Shown: positions 50,548 through 59,556, counted from the stretch's first letter. The stretch is DNA of 64,000 nucleotides from Flavobacterium sp. N1736 (GCF_025947065.1 NZ_CP109994.1:2666001-2730000); one strand, 5' to 3'. Program-made: numbers and translations. Notes: generated by a model from the sequence alone, not told the origin.

Positions 50548-51513
50548 ATGGACAATCAAGATAAAATATTCGATAAATTTAAAGAAGCAGCACAAAACTC
50601 AGAGCTTAAAGATTTTCCGGGAATGGAAAAAGTCTGGTCACGCGTTGAAGATAAGCTGGACAAAAAAGAGGGTAAAAAAATCATTTCGTTATGGAAGAAA
50701 ATTGCTATTGCAGCTTCTCTTTTATTACTAGTTTCTTTAGGATCTCAATTTTTATTATCAGATAAAACCAAAGAAAATCAAAATAATAAAGTTGTCGTAA
50801 ATGATTCTGTCGAAATGAAAATTCAGAATCCCGTTGTAGAAAAAGATGGCGTTAACGTCGAAAATTCTGAAATAGTTCCAAAGAAAGAAGCCGTTAAAAT
50901 TCTGGACAAACAAATTAAACAACAAAAAGTAGCGGTAAACGAAATAAAAGTTTCTATGACCGAAGCAGCTGGTAATGGAACAGTTGAAGAAATAGTTCCT
51001 GATGCCGTTTTTGCTCCAGCTCCGGTTCAGGCTGCACCAAAATATGCAGAAGAAGAAGTTTCTGCTGAAAAAGACGAAGCCGTTCAAAATTACGGCTTTG
51101 CCAAAGCTGCACAAAGAGAATCTGCTAAAGTTGCATTTGCAGAAAAGCAATCTTCTGCGAAAGCAAAGAAAAGCGCTCCGCTGGTTGTTATAAACGGAAA
51201 TGCGATGGCTAATAGCGATGATGCAAAAAAAGACAAAATGATGTCTGTTGAAATGTCAAATCTTGAACCTTCAAATGTAGACTCGTTAGTAATTCTGGAC
51301 GAGCCTTTGTATATTATTGACGGAACTTACTATTCTGAAAATGATTTATATGGTCCAAACCCAACAAGTCCGTATGCGCCTTTAGATAAACAGGAAATCA
51401 AAACCATTACGATTCTTCAGGATCTTGAAGCCACATCAAAATATGGCGAAAAAGGCAAAAAAGGAGTTGTCATTATTACTACAAAAACAGGAAAACCGAT
51501 TAACAAAAAATAA
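50548..51513 (+). CDS. Anti-sigma-like membrane protein with C-terminal TonB-plug motif
   Basis: 321 residues. Residues 1-45 are cytoplasmic (EKVWSRVEDKLDKKEGKKII SLWKK), then one membrane helix (IAIAASLLLLVSLGSQFLL, about 52-70), then a long Lys/Glu/Ala-rich periplasmic stretch of low complexity, and a folded end PLYIIDGTYYSENDLY... ITILQDLEATSKYGEKGKKG VVIITTK. That end is the YGxxGxxGVVxIxT plug signature of SusC-like receptors without a barrel. Position after the sigma gene suggests an anti-sigma role. Confidence 0.75.
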   Translation: MDNQDKIFDKFKEAAQNSELKDFPGMEKVWSRVEDKLDKKEGKKIISLWKKIAIAASLLLLVSLGSQFLLSDKTKENQNNKVVVNDSVEMKIQNPVVEKDGVNVENSEIVPKKEAVKILDKQIKQQKVAVNEIKVSMTEAAGNGTVEEIVPDAVFAPAPVQAAPKYAEEEVSAEKDEAVQNYGFAKAAQRESAKVAFAEKQSSAKAKKSAPLVVINGNAMANSDDAKKDKMMSVEMSNLEPSNVDSLVILDEPLYIIDGTYYSENDLYGPNPTSPYAPLDKQEIKTITILQDLEATSKYGEKGKKGVVIITTKTGKPINKK

Positions 51514-51592
51514 TTCTTACTTCAAAAAATCTTTGTCGGATTTAAGGATTTGACAAAGATAAACCCGAACATTAATTTAAAAAATCACGATC

Positions 51593-53755
51593 ATGAAAAG
51601 TTTAAAACTTATTTCATCAGCCATTACTATGCTTATATGTTTCGCAACATTTGCACAGGAAAAAACAATTAAGGGAATTGTTTCAGATATAAATGCTTCT
51701 CCTCTTCCGGGGGTTAATATTTACATTCAAAAAACAAAAACATCAGCTACTACCAATTATAATGGAGAATATTCTATTAAAGCTCAAAAGGGAGATAAAA
51801 TCGTATTTAGCTATATTGGAATGAATTCTGAAACTGTAGTTGTAAAAGATTCAAATGTAATTAATGTTACGTTGAAAGAAAATTCTAATCAGCTGCAAGA
51901 AGTGCTTATGATGAGTTCCGGAACAGCTAAAGAATATGAAGTTAATAGCTACAGATCTGAGAAAAGAAAAATGGCAACTAAATCTGTTGCACAAGCTGTT
52001 CAGGGACGAGTTGCAGGAGTTGCTATTCAAAATAACACACTATACTTGGCGAGTCCAAGTGTTACGAAAGGGAGAGAATCTATATCTATTGCACCTAAAA
52101 ATGAACCAATGTACATTGTTGACGGAGTTGCGATAAAAGCAGATCAAATGGCAAAAATAAATCCGAATGATATTCAGGATGTAAAAGTTTTAAAAGACAC
52201 AAACTCAACTTCTGTTTACGGCACCAAAGGAGCAAACGGGGTTGTTGTAATTGCTACTAAGGGTGATCTGTATAAAAATCTTTCTGAAAAAGAACTTGAT
52301 GCAAAACTAAATCATATAAATATTCAGCCCACTGAACCAAACGACGAAGATTATGATGGTTTTGTAGAGAATACTTTTGAAAGTCCAAAAACGGCTCCGC
52401 TTTCTACTTTTTCTATAGATGTTGACAACGCATCTTATACAAATGTGAGACGTTTTATAAATAACGGTCAATCTGTTCCTAAAGATGCTGTTCGTGTTGA
52501 AGAAATGGTAAATTTCTTTAAATACACATATCCTCAGCCACAAGATCAAAATCCATTTTCTATTAATACAGAAATTAGCGATTCTCCGTGGAATGCCAAA
52601 AACAGGGTTTTAAAAATTGGCTTACAGGGAAAAAATATTCCAACGAATGATTTACCGGCTTCAAATCTTGTTTTCTTAATTGATGTTTCGGGTTCTATGA
52701 GCGATCCTAATAAACTGCCATTATTGAAACAATCATTGAAAATATTAGTAAATGAATTGCGTAATAAAGATAAAGTTGCCATTGTGGTTTATGCGGGTGC
52801 CGCCGGATTGGTTTTGGCCCCAACATCAGGAGATGAGAAAAAAACAATTATTGATGCGCTTGAAAATTTAAATGCAGGCGGAAGTACTGCCGGAGGAGCC
52901 GGAATTGAACTTGCTTATAAAATTGCTTCTGAAAACTTTATTAAAAACGGAAACAACAGAGTTATTCTGGCAACTGATGGTGATTTTAATGTAGGCAGTA
53001 CTTCTAACTCTGACATGGAAAAACTGATTGAAGAAAAAAGAAAAACAGGCGTTTTCCTTACTTGTTTAGGCTACGGAATGGGAAATTACAAAGACAGCAA
53101 AATGGAAACGCTGGCTGATAAAGGAAACGGAAATTATGCTTATATCGACAATATTCAGGAAGCAAATCGTTTTTTAGGAAAAGAGTTTAAAGGTTCGATG
53201 TTTGCGATTGCAAAAGATGTAAAAATTCAGATTGAATTTAACCCTAAACAAGTTCAGGCATATCGCTTAATTGGTTATGAAAACAGAAAATTACGTCCGG
53301 AAGATTTTAAAAATGATGCAATCGATGCGGGAGAATTAGGAAGTAATCATACCGTTACGGCTTTGTATGAAATTATTCCGGCCGGAGTTAGCAGCGATTA
53401 TTTAAACCAACAACCTGATGATTTAAAATACACAAAAGTTCAGGAAAGTGCTAACAATTATAGCGGTGAATTGGCTACAATAAAATTCCGTTACAAAAAA
53501 CCTGATGGCGATAAAAGTATCGAAATGGTAAAAGTGATTGAGAACAAATCGGTTTCTTTAGATAAATCTACCGAAGATTTCAAATTTAGCACTGCTGTTG
53601 CCTGGTTTGGATTAAAATTGAGAGATTCAAAATTGATTTCGAATAAATCATCTGAAGATATTTTAAAATTAGCCAAACAAGGTTTATCAAATGATACCGA
53701 AGGCTATAAAGCGGAATTAATTCGACTTATCGAAAGTGCAAAACAGGTTTATTAG
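51593..53755 (+). CDS. VWA-domain protein with carboxypeptidase-like and TonB-plug domains
   Basis: 720 residues with signal peptide ending TFAQ. Order: carboxypeptidase D-like domain GIVSDINASPLPGVNIYIQK T (about 26-105); plug-like domain MYIVDGVAIKADQM..VYGTK GANGVVVIATK (about 175-222); VWA_N region FSIDVDNASYTNVRRFINNG (about 270); VWA domain with MIDAS DVSGSMS (about 364) ; and a YfbK-type DUF3520 C-terminus ending LIRLIESAKQV. It is likely exported to the periplasm or surface, where metal-dependent VWA binding and plug contacts may pass a signal to the anti-sigma-like protein upstream. Confidence 0.88.
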   Translation: MKSLKLISSAITMLICFATFAQEKTIKGIVSDINASPLPGVNIYIQKTKTSATTNYNGEYSIKAQKGDKIVFSYIGMNSETVVVKDSNVINVTLKENSNQLQEVLMMSSGTAKEYEVNSYRSEKRKMATKSVAQAVQGRVAGVAIQNNTLYLASPSVTKGRESISIAPKNEPMYIVDGVAIKADQMAKINPNDIQDVKVLKDTNSTSVYGTKGANGVVVIATKGDLYKNLSEKELDAKLNHINIQPTEPNDEDYDGFVENTFESPKTAPLSTFSIDVDNASYTNVRRFINNGQSVPKDAVRVEEMVNFFKYTYPQPQDQNPFSINTEISDSPWNAKNRVLKIGLQGKNIPTNDLPASNLVFLIDVSGSMSDPNKLPLLKQSLKILVNELRNKDKVAIVVYAGAAGLVLAPTSGDEKKTIIDALENLNAGGSTAGGAGIELAYKIASENFIKNGNNRVILATDGDFNVGSTSNSDMEKLIEEKRKTGVFLTCLGYGMGNYKDSKMETLADKGNGNYAYIDNIQEANRFLGKEFKGSMFAIAKDVKIQIEFNPKQVQAYRLIGYENRKLRPEDFKNDAIDAGELGSNHTVTALYEIIPAGVSSDYLNQQPDDLKYTKVQESANNYSGELATIKFRYKKPDGDKSIEMVKVIENKSVSLDKSTEDFKFSTAVAWFGLKLRDSKLISNKSSEDILKLAKQGLSNDTEGYKAELIRLIESAKQVY

Positions 53756-53776
53756 TCCAATATTTTATTTACTATC

Positions 53777-53938
53777 ATAACCTGTTGTGTACAATTATTT
53801 TAACACATAGAAACATAGATGTTTGAAAACCTAAAGAAGGCGTTTTACTTGTTTAAACAAACATAGCTATGCGTGAAAAATCAAGATTTTTCTTTAATAC
53901 TTTTTGATTTAAATTTCAATCTACGTTACTATGTGTTT
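53777..53938. repeat. AACACATAG element, copy 1
   Basis: Starts ATAACCTGTTGTG, has arms AACACATAGAAACATAG and CTACGTTACTATGTGTTT, and inner words AAGGCGTTTTACTTG, CAAACATAGCTATGCGTGA. Copy 2 at 54707 aligns over nearly its whole length in direct orientation. The pair flanks the SIMPL gene. Confidence 0.85.
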
Positions 53939-53993
53939 AATTAAACTTTTACAAATTACAACAAACGAATTTTATTATTTAATTTTTATACAA

Positions 53994-54695
53994 ATGAAAA
54001 ATTTACTTTTTACACTACTGATATTCATTACCATAAATGCTTTTTCGCAGAACAAAACTATAAATGACAAGCCTTTTATTGAAGTTTCAGGTCAGGCTGA
54101 TACTTTGGTTTTGCCAAATAAAATCTGGATCAATGTGTTATTAACCGAAAAAGATACTAAAGGAAAAAAATCCGTAGAAGATCTGGAAAAAGAAATGCTT
54201 TTGAAATTACACGAAATTGGCATTAACACAGAAAAAAATGTTAGTGTAAACGATATGTCCAGCAATTATAAATTCTATCTTTTAAAACAAAATGACATTT
54301 TTAAAAGTAAATCATATTCTGTTTTGGTTGCCGACGCTCAAACTGCATCAAAAGTTTTTCTGGGATTAGAAAAAATTGGTATTTCAAATGTTCAAATTGA
54401 AAAAGTAGAAAATGATCAGCAAAAAAACATTCGCCTTTTAATAAACGAAAAAGCAATTCTTCGCGCCAAACAAATTGCCGAAAGTTTTAGCAAACCTTTG
54501 AATCAAAAAATTGGAAATGCCATACAAATAAATAACTTTGAGGATATTTCGAATCAACTTGCGGGAAATATTGCCGGGATCGCCATTAGAGCAAAAAGAA
54601 GCTCTTATGCAGAATCAGTTACGGATGAACCTAATATTGAATTTGAAAAAATAAAGATCGTAACTTCTGTACAAGTTCGATTTCTCTTAGAATAA
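53994..54695 (+). CDS. SIMPL domain-containing exported protein
   Basis: 233 residues from MKNLLFTLLIFITINAFSQ (ATG 53994); an earlier ATG at 53931 is inside the repeat and rejected. The mature protein begins with PFIEVSGQADTLVLPNKIWI NVLL, the start of the SIMPL/DUF541 fold, and ends VTSVQVRFLLE. Relatives include the E. coli oxidative-stress defence protein YggE; biochemical function unknown. Flanked on both sides by direct copies of a 160-base repeat. Confidence 0.88.
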   Translation: MKNLLFTLLIFITINAFSQNKTINDKPFIEVSGQADTLVLPNKIWINVLLTEKDTKGKKSVEDLEKEMLLKLHEIGINTEKNVSVNDMSSNYKFYLLKQNDIFKSKSYSVLVADAQTASKVFLGLEKIGISNVQIEKVENDQQKNIRLLINEKAILRAKQIAESFSKPLNQKIGNAIQINNFEDISNQLAGNIAGIAIRAKRSSYAESVTDEPNIEFEKIKIVTSVQVRFLLE

Positions 54696-54706
54696 ATTAA
54701 AACTAT

Positions 54707-54863
54707 AACCCGTTGGTATAATTATTTTTCAACACATAGAAACATAGATTTAAAAACTTAAAGAAAGCGTTTCACTTGCATTAACAAACATAGTTATGTG
54801 TGAGAAACTAGTTTCTTTTGATTTACTTTTTCAAAAACATAAAATCTATGATTCTATGTGTTT
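54707..54863. repeat. AACACATAG element, copy 2
   Basis: ATAACCCGTTGGTATAATTA TTTTTCAACACATAGAAACATAG ... CTATGATTCTATGTGTTT, same plan as copy 1, with the inner AAAGCGTTTCACTTG and CAAACATAGTTATGTGTGA words. Confidence 0.85.
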
Positions 54864-54922
54864 AATTATTTTTTATGCGTTAAAGGTTACTATATTTATA
54901 AATCAATTTCAAACAAAATTTA

Positions 54923-55510
54923 ATGAACCCAATCTTAAATCAAAACCTATTTCTTGTAAAAGAACATGTCGGAATGTTCAAAGCTGCTAACAATTATGAT
55001 ATTTATGATCCGGAAAGCAATCTGATTATTATGAATTGCAGAGAAAATAATCTTGGCTTTTTTACTAAAGTTTTCCGCTTTACAGATTACAAAAGAATGA
55101 CGCCTTTTAATATTGAAATTACAACGGCTTCGGGCGAAAAATTAATTTCGGTAAGACGCGGCATTGCCTGGTTTCGTTCTACAGTCGAAGTTTTGGATGA
55201 AAAAGATCGTTTGGTGGGAACTTTTAAACAGAAATTCTTTTCTATTGGAGGGAAATTTGAAATTCTGGATAAAAACGAAAAACCGGTGGCAACGCTTCAG
55301 GGAAAATGGACGGGTTGGGATTTTAAATTTTCTCACGAAAATAAACAGCTTGCTCAGGTTAGTAAAAAATGGGCAGGAATTGGAAAGGAGTTTTTTACAA
55401 GTGCTGATAATTATGTACTTCAGATAGAAGAAAACGTAGCGCCGGAAAGTCCGCTAAGACAATTAATTCTTGCAGCTGTAATGTGTATTGATATGGTTTT
55501 GAAAGAATAA
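54923..55510 (+). CDS. LURP-one/scramblase-like protein
   Basis: 195 residues, all beta strands except a final helix. Twelve-strand pattern: YDIYDPESNLIIMNCREN, TPFNIEITTASGEKLISVRR G, STVEVLDEKDRLVGTFKQKF F, GKFEILDKNEKPVATLQGKW TGWDFKF, YVLQIEENVAPESPLRQLIL AAVMCIDMVL. This is the tubby-like barrel of LURP-one-related and phospholipid scramblase families. Soluble; cellular role in bacteria unknown. Confidence 0.75.
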   Translation: MNPILNQNLFLVKEHVGMFKAANNYDIYDPESNLIIMNCRENNLGFFTKVFRFTDYKRMTPFNIEITTASGEKLISVRRGIAWFRSTVEVLDEKDRLVGTFKQKFFSIGGKFEILDKNEKPVATLQGKWTGWDFKFSHENKQLAQVSKKWAGIGKEFFTSADNYVLQIEENVAPESPLRQLILAAVMCIDMVLKE

Positions 55511-55572
55511 AAAGTTTGTTAAACTTAGTTTAAGAAAATTTATAAAAGCATCATTTTAGTTTGCAAAAGCTT

Positions 55573-55580
55573 TATTTTTG
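55573..55580 (+). promoter_or_regulatory. -7 box of the SDR gene
   Basis: TATTTTTG followed by TAAG, exact TAnnTTTG, 43 bases before the ATG at 55623. Confidence 0.5.
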
Positions 55581-55622
55581 TAAGACTTAAAATGATGCTT
55601 TTGCATTTCTAAAATATTAATC

Positions 55623-56339
55623 ATGACTGACTTAAAAAATAAAAATGCTCTAATTACAGGAGCCGGAAAAGGAATTGGAAAAGCAATCGCCATTGCACTG
55701 GCAAAAGAAGGTGTAAATGTAATTTTAGTTTCAAGAACACAAGCCGATGTTGATCAGCTTGCTGTTGAAACTTCAAATTTAGGCGTAAAATCATTGGCTC
55801 TTTCTGCTGATGTTTCAGATATTAATTCTATAAATAAGGCTGTCGAAAAAGCTTTTGCTGAATTTAAAAGTATTGATATTTTAATTAATAGTGCCGGAAT
55901 TGCTTCTTTTGGAAAGTTCTTAGAATTAGAACCTGACGCCTGGGAAAGAATCATTCAGGTAAATTTAATGGGAACTTATTATACAACCCGGGCCGTGATT
56001 CCGAATATGATTGAAAGACAAACGGGAGATATTATCAACATTTCGTCAACCGCAGGATTAAACGGAAACGCATTAACAAGTGCTTACAGTGCTTCTAAAT
56101 TTGCTGTTTTAGGATTGACGGATTCTTTAATGCAGGAAATGAGAAAACACAATATTCGTGTTACTGCCTTAACACCAAGTACGGTTGCCACTGATATGGC
56201 AAAAGATTTGAACCTGACAGACGGAAATCCTGAAAAAGTAATGCAGTCTGAAGATGTTGCCGAATTAATTATTGCCCAGCTTAAATTAAGCAGCAGGGTT
56301 TTTATAAAAAATAGCAGTATTTGGTCTACAAATCCTTAA
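55623..56339 (+). CDS. Short-chain dehydrogenase, 3-oxoacyl-ACP reductase-like
   Basis: 238 residues. Cofactor motif [15 protein letters not shown] (about 9-23), SRTQAD (NADP-type Arg), [10 protein letters not shown] (NAG motif), catalytic Ser in [11 protein letters not shown] and [10 protein letters not shown] with Tyr and Lys. The whole is FabG-like; a separate essential fabG is likely elsewhere. It is followed closely by an unknown gene. Confidence 0.9.
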   Translation: MTDLKNKNALITGAGKGIGKAIAIALAKEGVNVILVSRTQADVDQLAVETSNLGVKSLALSADVSDINSINKAVEKAFAEFKSIDILINSAGIASFGKFLELEPDAWERIIQVNLMGTYYTTRAVIPNMIERQTGDIINISSTAGLNGNALTSAYSASKFAVLGLTDSLMQEMRKHNIRVTALTPSTVATDMAKDLNLTDGNPEKVMQSEDVAELIIAQLKLSSRVFIKNSSIWSTNP

Positions 56340-56414
56340 AATATTTTCGTACCTTAATTTTTGTCAAAGTTTGAAACTTTGACAAAGATCTTAACAGCCT
56401 TAAAAACTAATCTA

Positions 56415-56924
56415 ATGGAACAATATTTAAGACAATTAATAGCTATAGAATTTAGCGACAAAAAAGAACTTTTTACAGGTTTTCTTATTGATTATTCTGA
56501 TGACTGGATTTTGTTAAGAAACAATCCTGTTGATTTTATTCTGGATGGTTTTGTGATTTTAAAAAATAAAAATATTGAAGCTGTTCACAGAGATGAAGAT
56601 TTGGCTTTTACTGAAAAAGTAATTCGATTGAAAGGTTTAAAAACAAATGCCGAAGACATTATTCCTATTCGGGATTTGGCTTCGATTGTAAATTTCATCA
56701 ATAATAAATATGGCATTGTGCAGATTTCGAAAAAATCAGCAAAATCAGCTTATTTAGGAAAATTGATCGAATTAAACGACGAAGAACTAACCATTGATTT
56801 TTTAGACACAAAAGGGCAGTTTGGTGGTGAATTAAGTTTTAATCCTGAAAAAATCAGGGTTATTGAATTTGATACAGATTATATAAATTCTTTGAAGCTG
56901 GTGCTTCAGCAGGAGAAAAAGTAA
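56415..56924 (+). CDS. Protein of unknown function (169 aa)
   Basis: From ATG 56415 (MEQYLRQLIAIEFSDKKELF TGFLIDYSDDWILLRN). The product looks like two Sm-like/SH3-like beta barrels in a row: the first as quoted, the second KKSAKSAYLGKLIELNDEEL TIDFLDTKG..IRVIEFDTDYI. No named family is recognised. An earlier in-frame TTG (56361) is less likely. It may be co-transcribed with the SDR gene, 75 bases upstream. Confidence 0.7.
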   Translation: MEQYLRQLIAIEFSDKKELFTGFLIDYSDDWILLRNNPVDFILDGFVILKNKNIEAVHRDEDLAFTEKVIRLKGLKTNAEDIIPIRDLASIVNFINNKYGIVQISKKSAKSAYLGKLIELNDEELTIDFLDTKGQFGGELSFNPEKIRVIEFDTDYINSLKLVLQQEKK

Positions 56925-56926
56925 AA

Positions 56927-56958
56927 CAAAAATGCCCTTTATAAAAGGGCATTTTTAT
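56927..56958 (+). terminator. Terminator
   Basis: AAAAATGCCCTTT-AT-AAAAGGGCATTTTT, a 12-bp stem with T run, directly after the stop of the unknown gene. Confidence 0.85.
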
Positions 56959-56996
56959 TTATTTAGTCATCGTGATAAACCACAGCATTTATGTAA

Positions 56997-57073
56997 TTGC
57001 GAGGAACGAAGCAATCTCATTTAGTATATCTTTTATTAGCTTATTGTTAGTGCGGTTGCTTCGTTCCTCGCAA
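56997..57073. repeat. Inverted repeat TTGCGAGGAACGAAGCAA
   Basis: Perfect 18-bp inverted arms at 56997-57014 and 57056-57073 around a 41-base AT-rich centre. It lies between convergent genes, 15 bases from the mtaB stop. The GAGGAACGAAGCAATC word is one I associate with Flavobacterium intergenic repeats. Confidence 0.88.
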
Positions 57074-57087
57074 GGACAAACTATGCG

Positions 57088-58422
57088 CTAAGCTTCTGCT
57101 AATTTGTTCAAAAACTCTAAACGAACGCTTCCGTCTTCATCTATTTTTGTCAAGTTTATTTCTTGCAGTGTATTGACTAATTCAGGATTCCATGGTGTTT
57201 TTACTTTTACGTAATTTTCGGTAAAACCGTGAATATATCCTTCTTTATTTTCGCTTTCAAATAAAACGGTTCTGTTTGTTCCTAACTGGCTTTCATAAAA
57301 AGCACGACGTTTTTTTACTGATAATCCACGTAGCATTTTACTGCGTTTTGCTCTAACATTTGCCGGAACAACGCCTGACATATTTGCTGCTTCGGTATTA
57401 TCTCTTTCAGAATAGGTAAAAACGTGTAAATACGAAATATCCATTTCATTCAGGAAATGATATGTTTCTAAAAAATGCTCATCTGTTTCTCCGGGAAAAC
57501 CAACAATAACATCAACACCAATACAAGCGTGCGGCATTACTTCGCGAATTTTATTTACGCGTTCTGTATACACTTCACGTAAGTAACGGCGCTTCATTAA
57601 TTTTAAAATATCGTTGCTTCCTGATTGTAGCGGAATATGAAAATGGGGCACAAAAGTTCTGCTTTTTGACACAAACTCGATGGTTTCATTTTTCAATAAA
57701 TTTGGTTCGATTGATGAAATTCGCAAACGCTCAATTCCTTCCACTTTATCTAAAGCCTGAACTAAATCCAGAAAAGTATGTTCGTGTTTTTTATTTCCGA
57801 ATTCTCCTTTTCCGTAATCTCCAATATTTACTCCGGTTAAAACAATTTCTTTGATGTTTTGCGTTGAGATTTCTTTAGCATTTTGCAAAACATTCTCTAA
57901 AGCATCACTTCTTGAAATTCCTCTTGCCAGCGGAATTGTACAATACGTACATTTATAATCGCAGCCATCCTGAACTTTCAAAAAAGCACGTGTACGATCA
58001 CCAATTGAATAACTTCCTACATAAAAATCAGCTTCGGCAATTTCGCATGAGTGAACTTCACCCATATCGTTTTTGCTCAAATCATGAATATAATCGGTAA
58101 TTTTAAATTTTTCAGTAGCACCCAAAACCAAATCAACACCATCTACAGCTGCTAATTCTTCCGGTTTTAATTGTGCATAACAACCCACGGCGGCAACAAA
58201 AGCCTTTTCGTTAAGTTTCATTGCCTTTTTTACAACCTGCTTAAATTGTTTGTCTGCATTTTCTGTTACAGAACAGGTATTGATCACATAAATGTCGGCT
58301 ACTTCTTCAAAATCGACACGATCAAAACCCTCATCGTTAAAATTTCGGGCGATTGTAGACGTTTCTGAGAAATTCAATTTGCAGCCAAGCGTATAAAAAG
58401 CAACTTTTTTTCTATTTTCCAT
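57088..58422 (-). CDS. mtaB: tRNA t6A37 methylthiotransferase MtaB
   Basis: 444 residues. UPF0004 domain with three cluster Cys (YTLGCKLN, INTCSVTENAD, VGCYAQL), radical SAM CxxxCxxC in QDGCDYKCTYCTIPLARG (about 150-167), LTGVNIGDYG, and a C-terminal TRAM domain (GTNRTVLFESENKEGYIHGF TENYVKV). It converts t6A37 to ms2t6A37 in tRNA. Its -7 box is at 58484-58491. Confidence 0.95.
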   Translation of the reverse strand: MENRKKVAFYTLGCKLNFSETSTIARNFNDEGFDRVDFEEVADIYVINTCSVTENADKQFKQVVKKAMKLNEKAFVAAVGCYAQLKPEELAAVDGVDLVLGATEKFKITDYIHDLSKNDMGEVHSCEIAEADFYVGSYSIGDRTRAFLKVQDGCDYKCTYCTIPLARGISRSDALENVLQNAKEISTQNIKEIVLTGVNIGDYGKGEFGNKKHEHTFLDLVQALDKVEGIERLRISSIEPNLLKNETIEFVSKSRTFVPHFHIPLQSGSNDILKLMKRRYLREVYTERVNKIREVMPHACIGVDVIVGFPGETDEHFLETYHFLNEMDISYLHVFTYSERDNTEAANMSGVVPANVRAKRSKMLRGLSVKKRRAFYESQLGTNRTVLFESENKEGYIHGFTENYVKVKTPWNPELVNTLQEINLTKIDEDGSVRLEFLNKLAEA

Positions 58423-58483
58423 AGGAATACACTACGTTTTAAGTAGTAAGATATTATATTTACATCTCAAATTAAAGAGTCTG

Positions 58484-58491
58484 CAAATTTA
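58484..58491 (-). promoter_or_regulatory. -7 box of mtaB
   Basis: Minus strand TAAATTTG matches TAnnTTTG, 62 bases before the mtaB ATG. Confidence 0.45.
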
Positions 58492-58927
58492 CATACAATA
58501 TTCTTTAAAATAAAATCAATAATATACTATATATCAATATTTTGCAGTAATCGTATATTAAAATCGAAGTAAAAAAAACAATAAATACTAATACGGAATC
58601 AAAAAATAAGTTTTATTTGTAAAAGGAAAAAAATTAATTCAATAAGAATAAATTGACAAAATATCGATTAAAAGCAAGTTTTGCCGATTAAGTACATTTT
58701 TTAACTATTTAAATTAAATTTTTCTTACATTTAACTTTGATAAATTGCATTTTTTAATTGTATTTTTATGAGCCGAAAATTTTAACATAAAATAATTTAA
58801 TAAAGCGTAGATTTAACGATAACAATTTTGAATTTTAGTCGTTATATTGTTGTTTTGTTACAAATAAAAATGGGTAAGCCGAAAACCATAAAGAGTAGGC
58901 AAAAAAATTAAAAAATCCACACTTATT
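58492..58927. other. Long AT-rich divergent region with possible RNA leader
   Basis: Over 430 bases with no recognised gene. It is among the most AT-rich parts of the window. The last 60 bases before the secreted-protein ATG hold GGGTAAGCCGAAAACCATAA AGAGTAGGC (58872-58900), far richer in G than its surroundings, followed by a run of A. GCC (58878-58880) can pair with GGC (58898-58900). It could be a structured leader or merely a short peptide frame (ATGGGTAAGCCG..., 13 codons). Confidence 0.4.
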
Positions 58928-59452
58928 ATGAAAGCATTTTTACCCACAATCTGCTTGATGTTCTTAACCTTTTTCAGTTCGCAAGCGCAAACGCAAACTG
59001 CTGCTCCATCTACTAATCCATTCCCTTCTATTAGTACATTGACAAATTGGGCGAGTTTAAACTCACAATCACAATTTGACATTGCTATTCGTGCGGTTGG
59101 TTTTAAATTTGAAGTAAAAGAACCAGGTGAAGGATCAACTGCTTACACTTATATTCGTAAAGTAACTGTAAATGAAGTAAACTATACTGATAGAATTGTA
59201 TATAGAATTACAAACAATAATTCTGCAAGTATTATTTCATTAGTAACTGCTTCTACAGATTTAGTAAGCTTGTATACGCCACAATTAGCTACTTTTAAAA
59301 ACAACAATTGCAAAACTGAAATGTCTAAAGACAAAAACACTACTTGCAGCTGTTATGAAAGTGTGAATTTTGCGATCGATCTTTGCGACGAACGTGTAAA
59401 ACTAACAATGGGTGATGGAAATAAATATTTTGTTTCTGTAGCTAAAAAATAA
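58928..59452 (+). CDS. Secreted protein of unknown function
   Basis: 174 residues with signal peptide ending FFSSQAQ, then a Thr/Ser/Pro-rich start. The body (FDIAIRAVGFKFEVKEPGEG STAYTYIRKVTVNEV, DRIVYRITNNNSASIISLVT ASTD) looks beta-rich. Near the end four Cys (NNCKTEM, TTCSCYESV, DLCDERVKL) could form two disulfides. No family recognised. Preceded by an unusual G-rich leader. Confidence 0.7.
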   Translation: MKAFLPTICLMFLTFFSSQAQTQTAAPSTNPFPSISTLTNWASLNSQSQFDIAIRAVGFKFEVKEPGEGSTAYTYIRKVTVNEVNYTDRIVYRITNNNSASIISLVTASTDLVSLYTPQLATFKNNNCKTEMSKDKNTTCSCYESVNFAIDLCDERVKLTMGDGNKYFVSVAKK

Positions 59453-59494
59453 TATAGAATTAATTTCTCAGAGAATAAAAAAACGAGCTGTTTT

Positions 59495-59534
59495 CCAAAT
59501 CTTTGCAAACTTTAAGTAAGTTTATAAAGATTTG
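59495..59534. terminator. Hairpin between convergent genes
   Basis: CCAAATCTTTGCAAACTT and AAGTTTATAAAGATTTGG pair with few mismatches; further out TTTCTCAGAGAA and TTTCTCTGA extend the symmetry (59464-59550). Confidence 0.65.
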
Positions 59535-59556
59535 GGACGCATTTCTCTGATTTAAA

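Noticed and set aside
53931..53993. Earlier start for the SIMPL protein (MCLIKLLQI)
   Set aside because: The ATG lies within the AACACATAG repeat arm (TATGTGTTT), and the true signal peptide starts at 53994.
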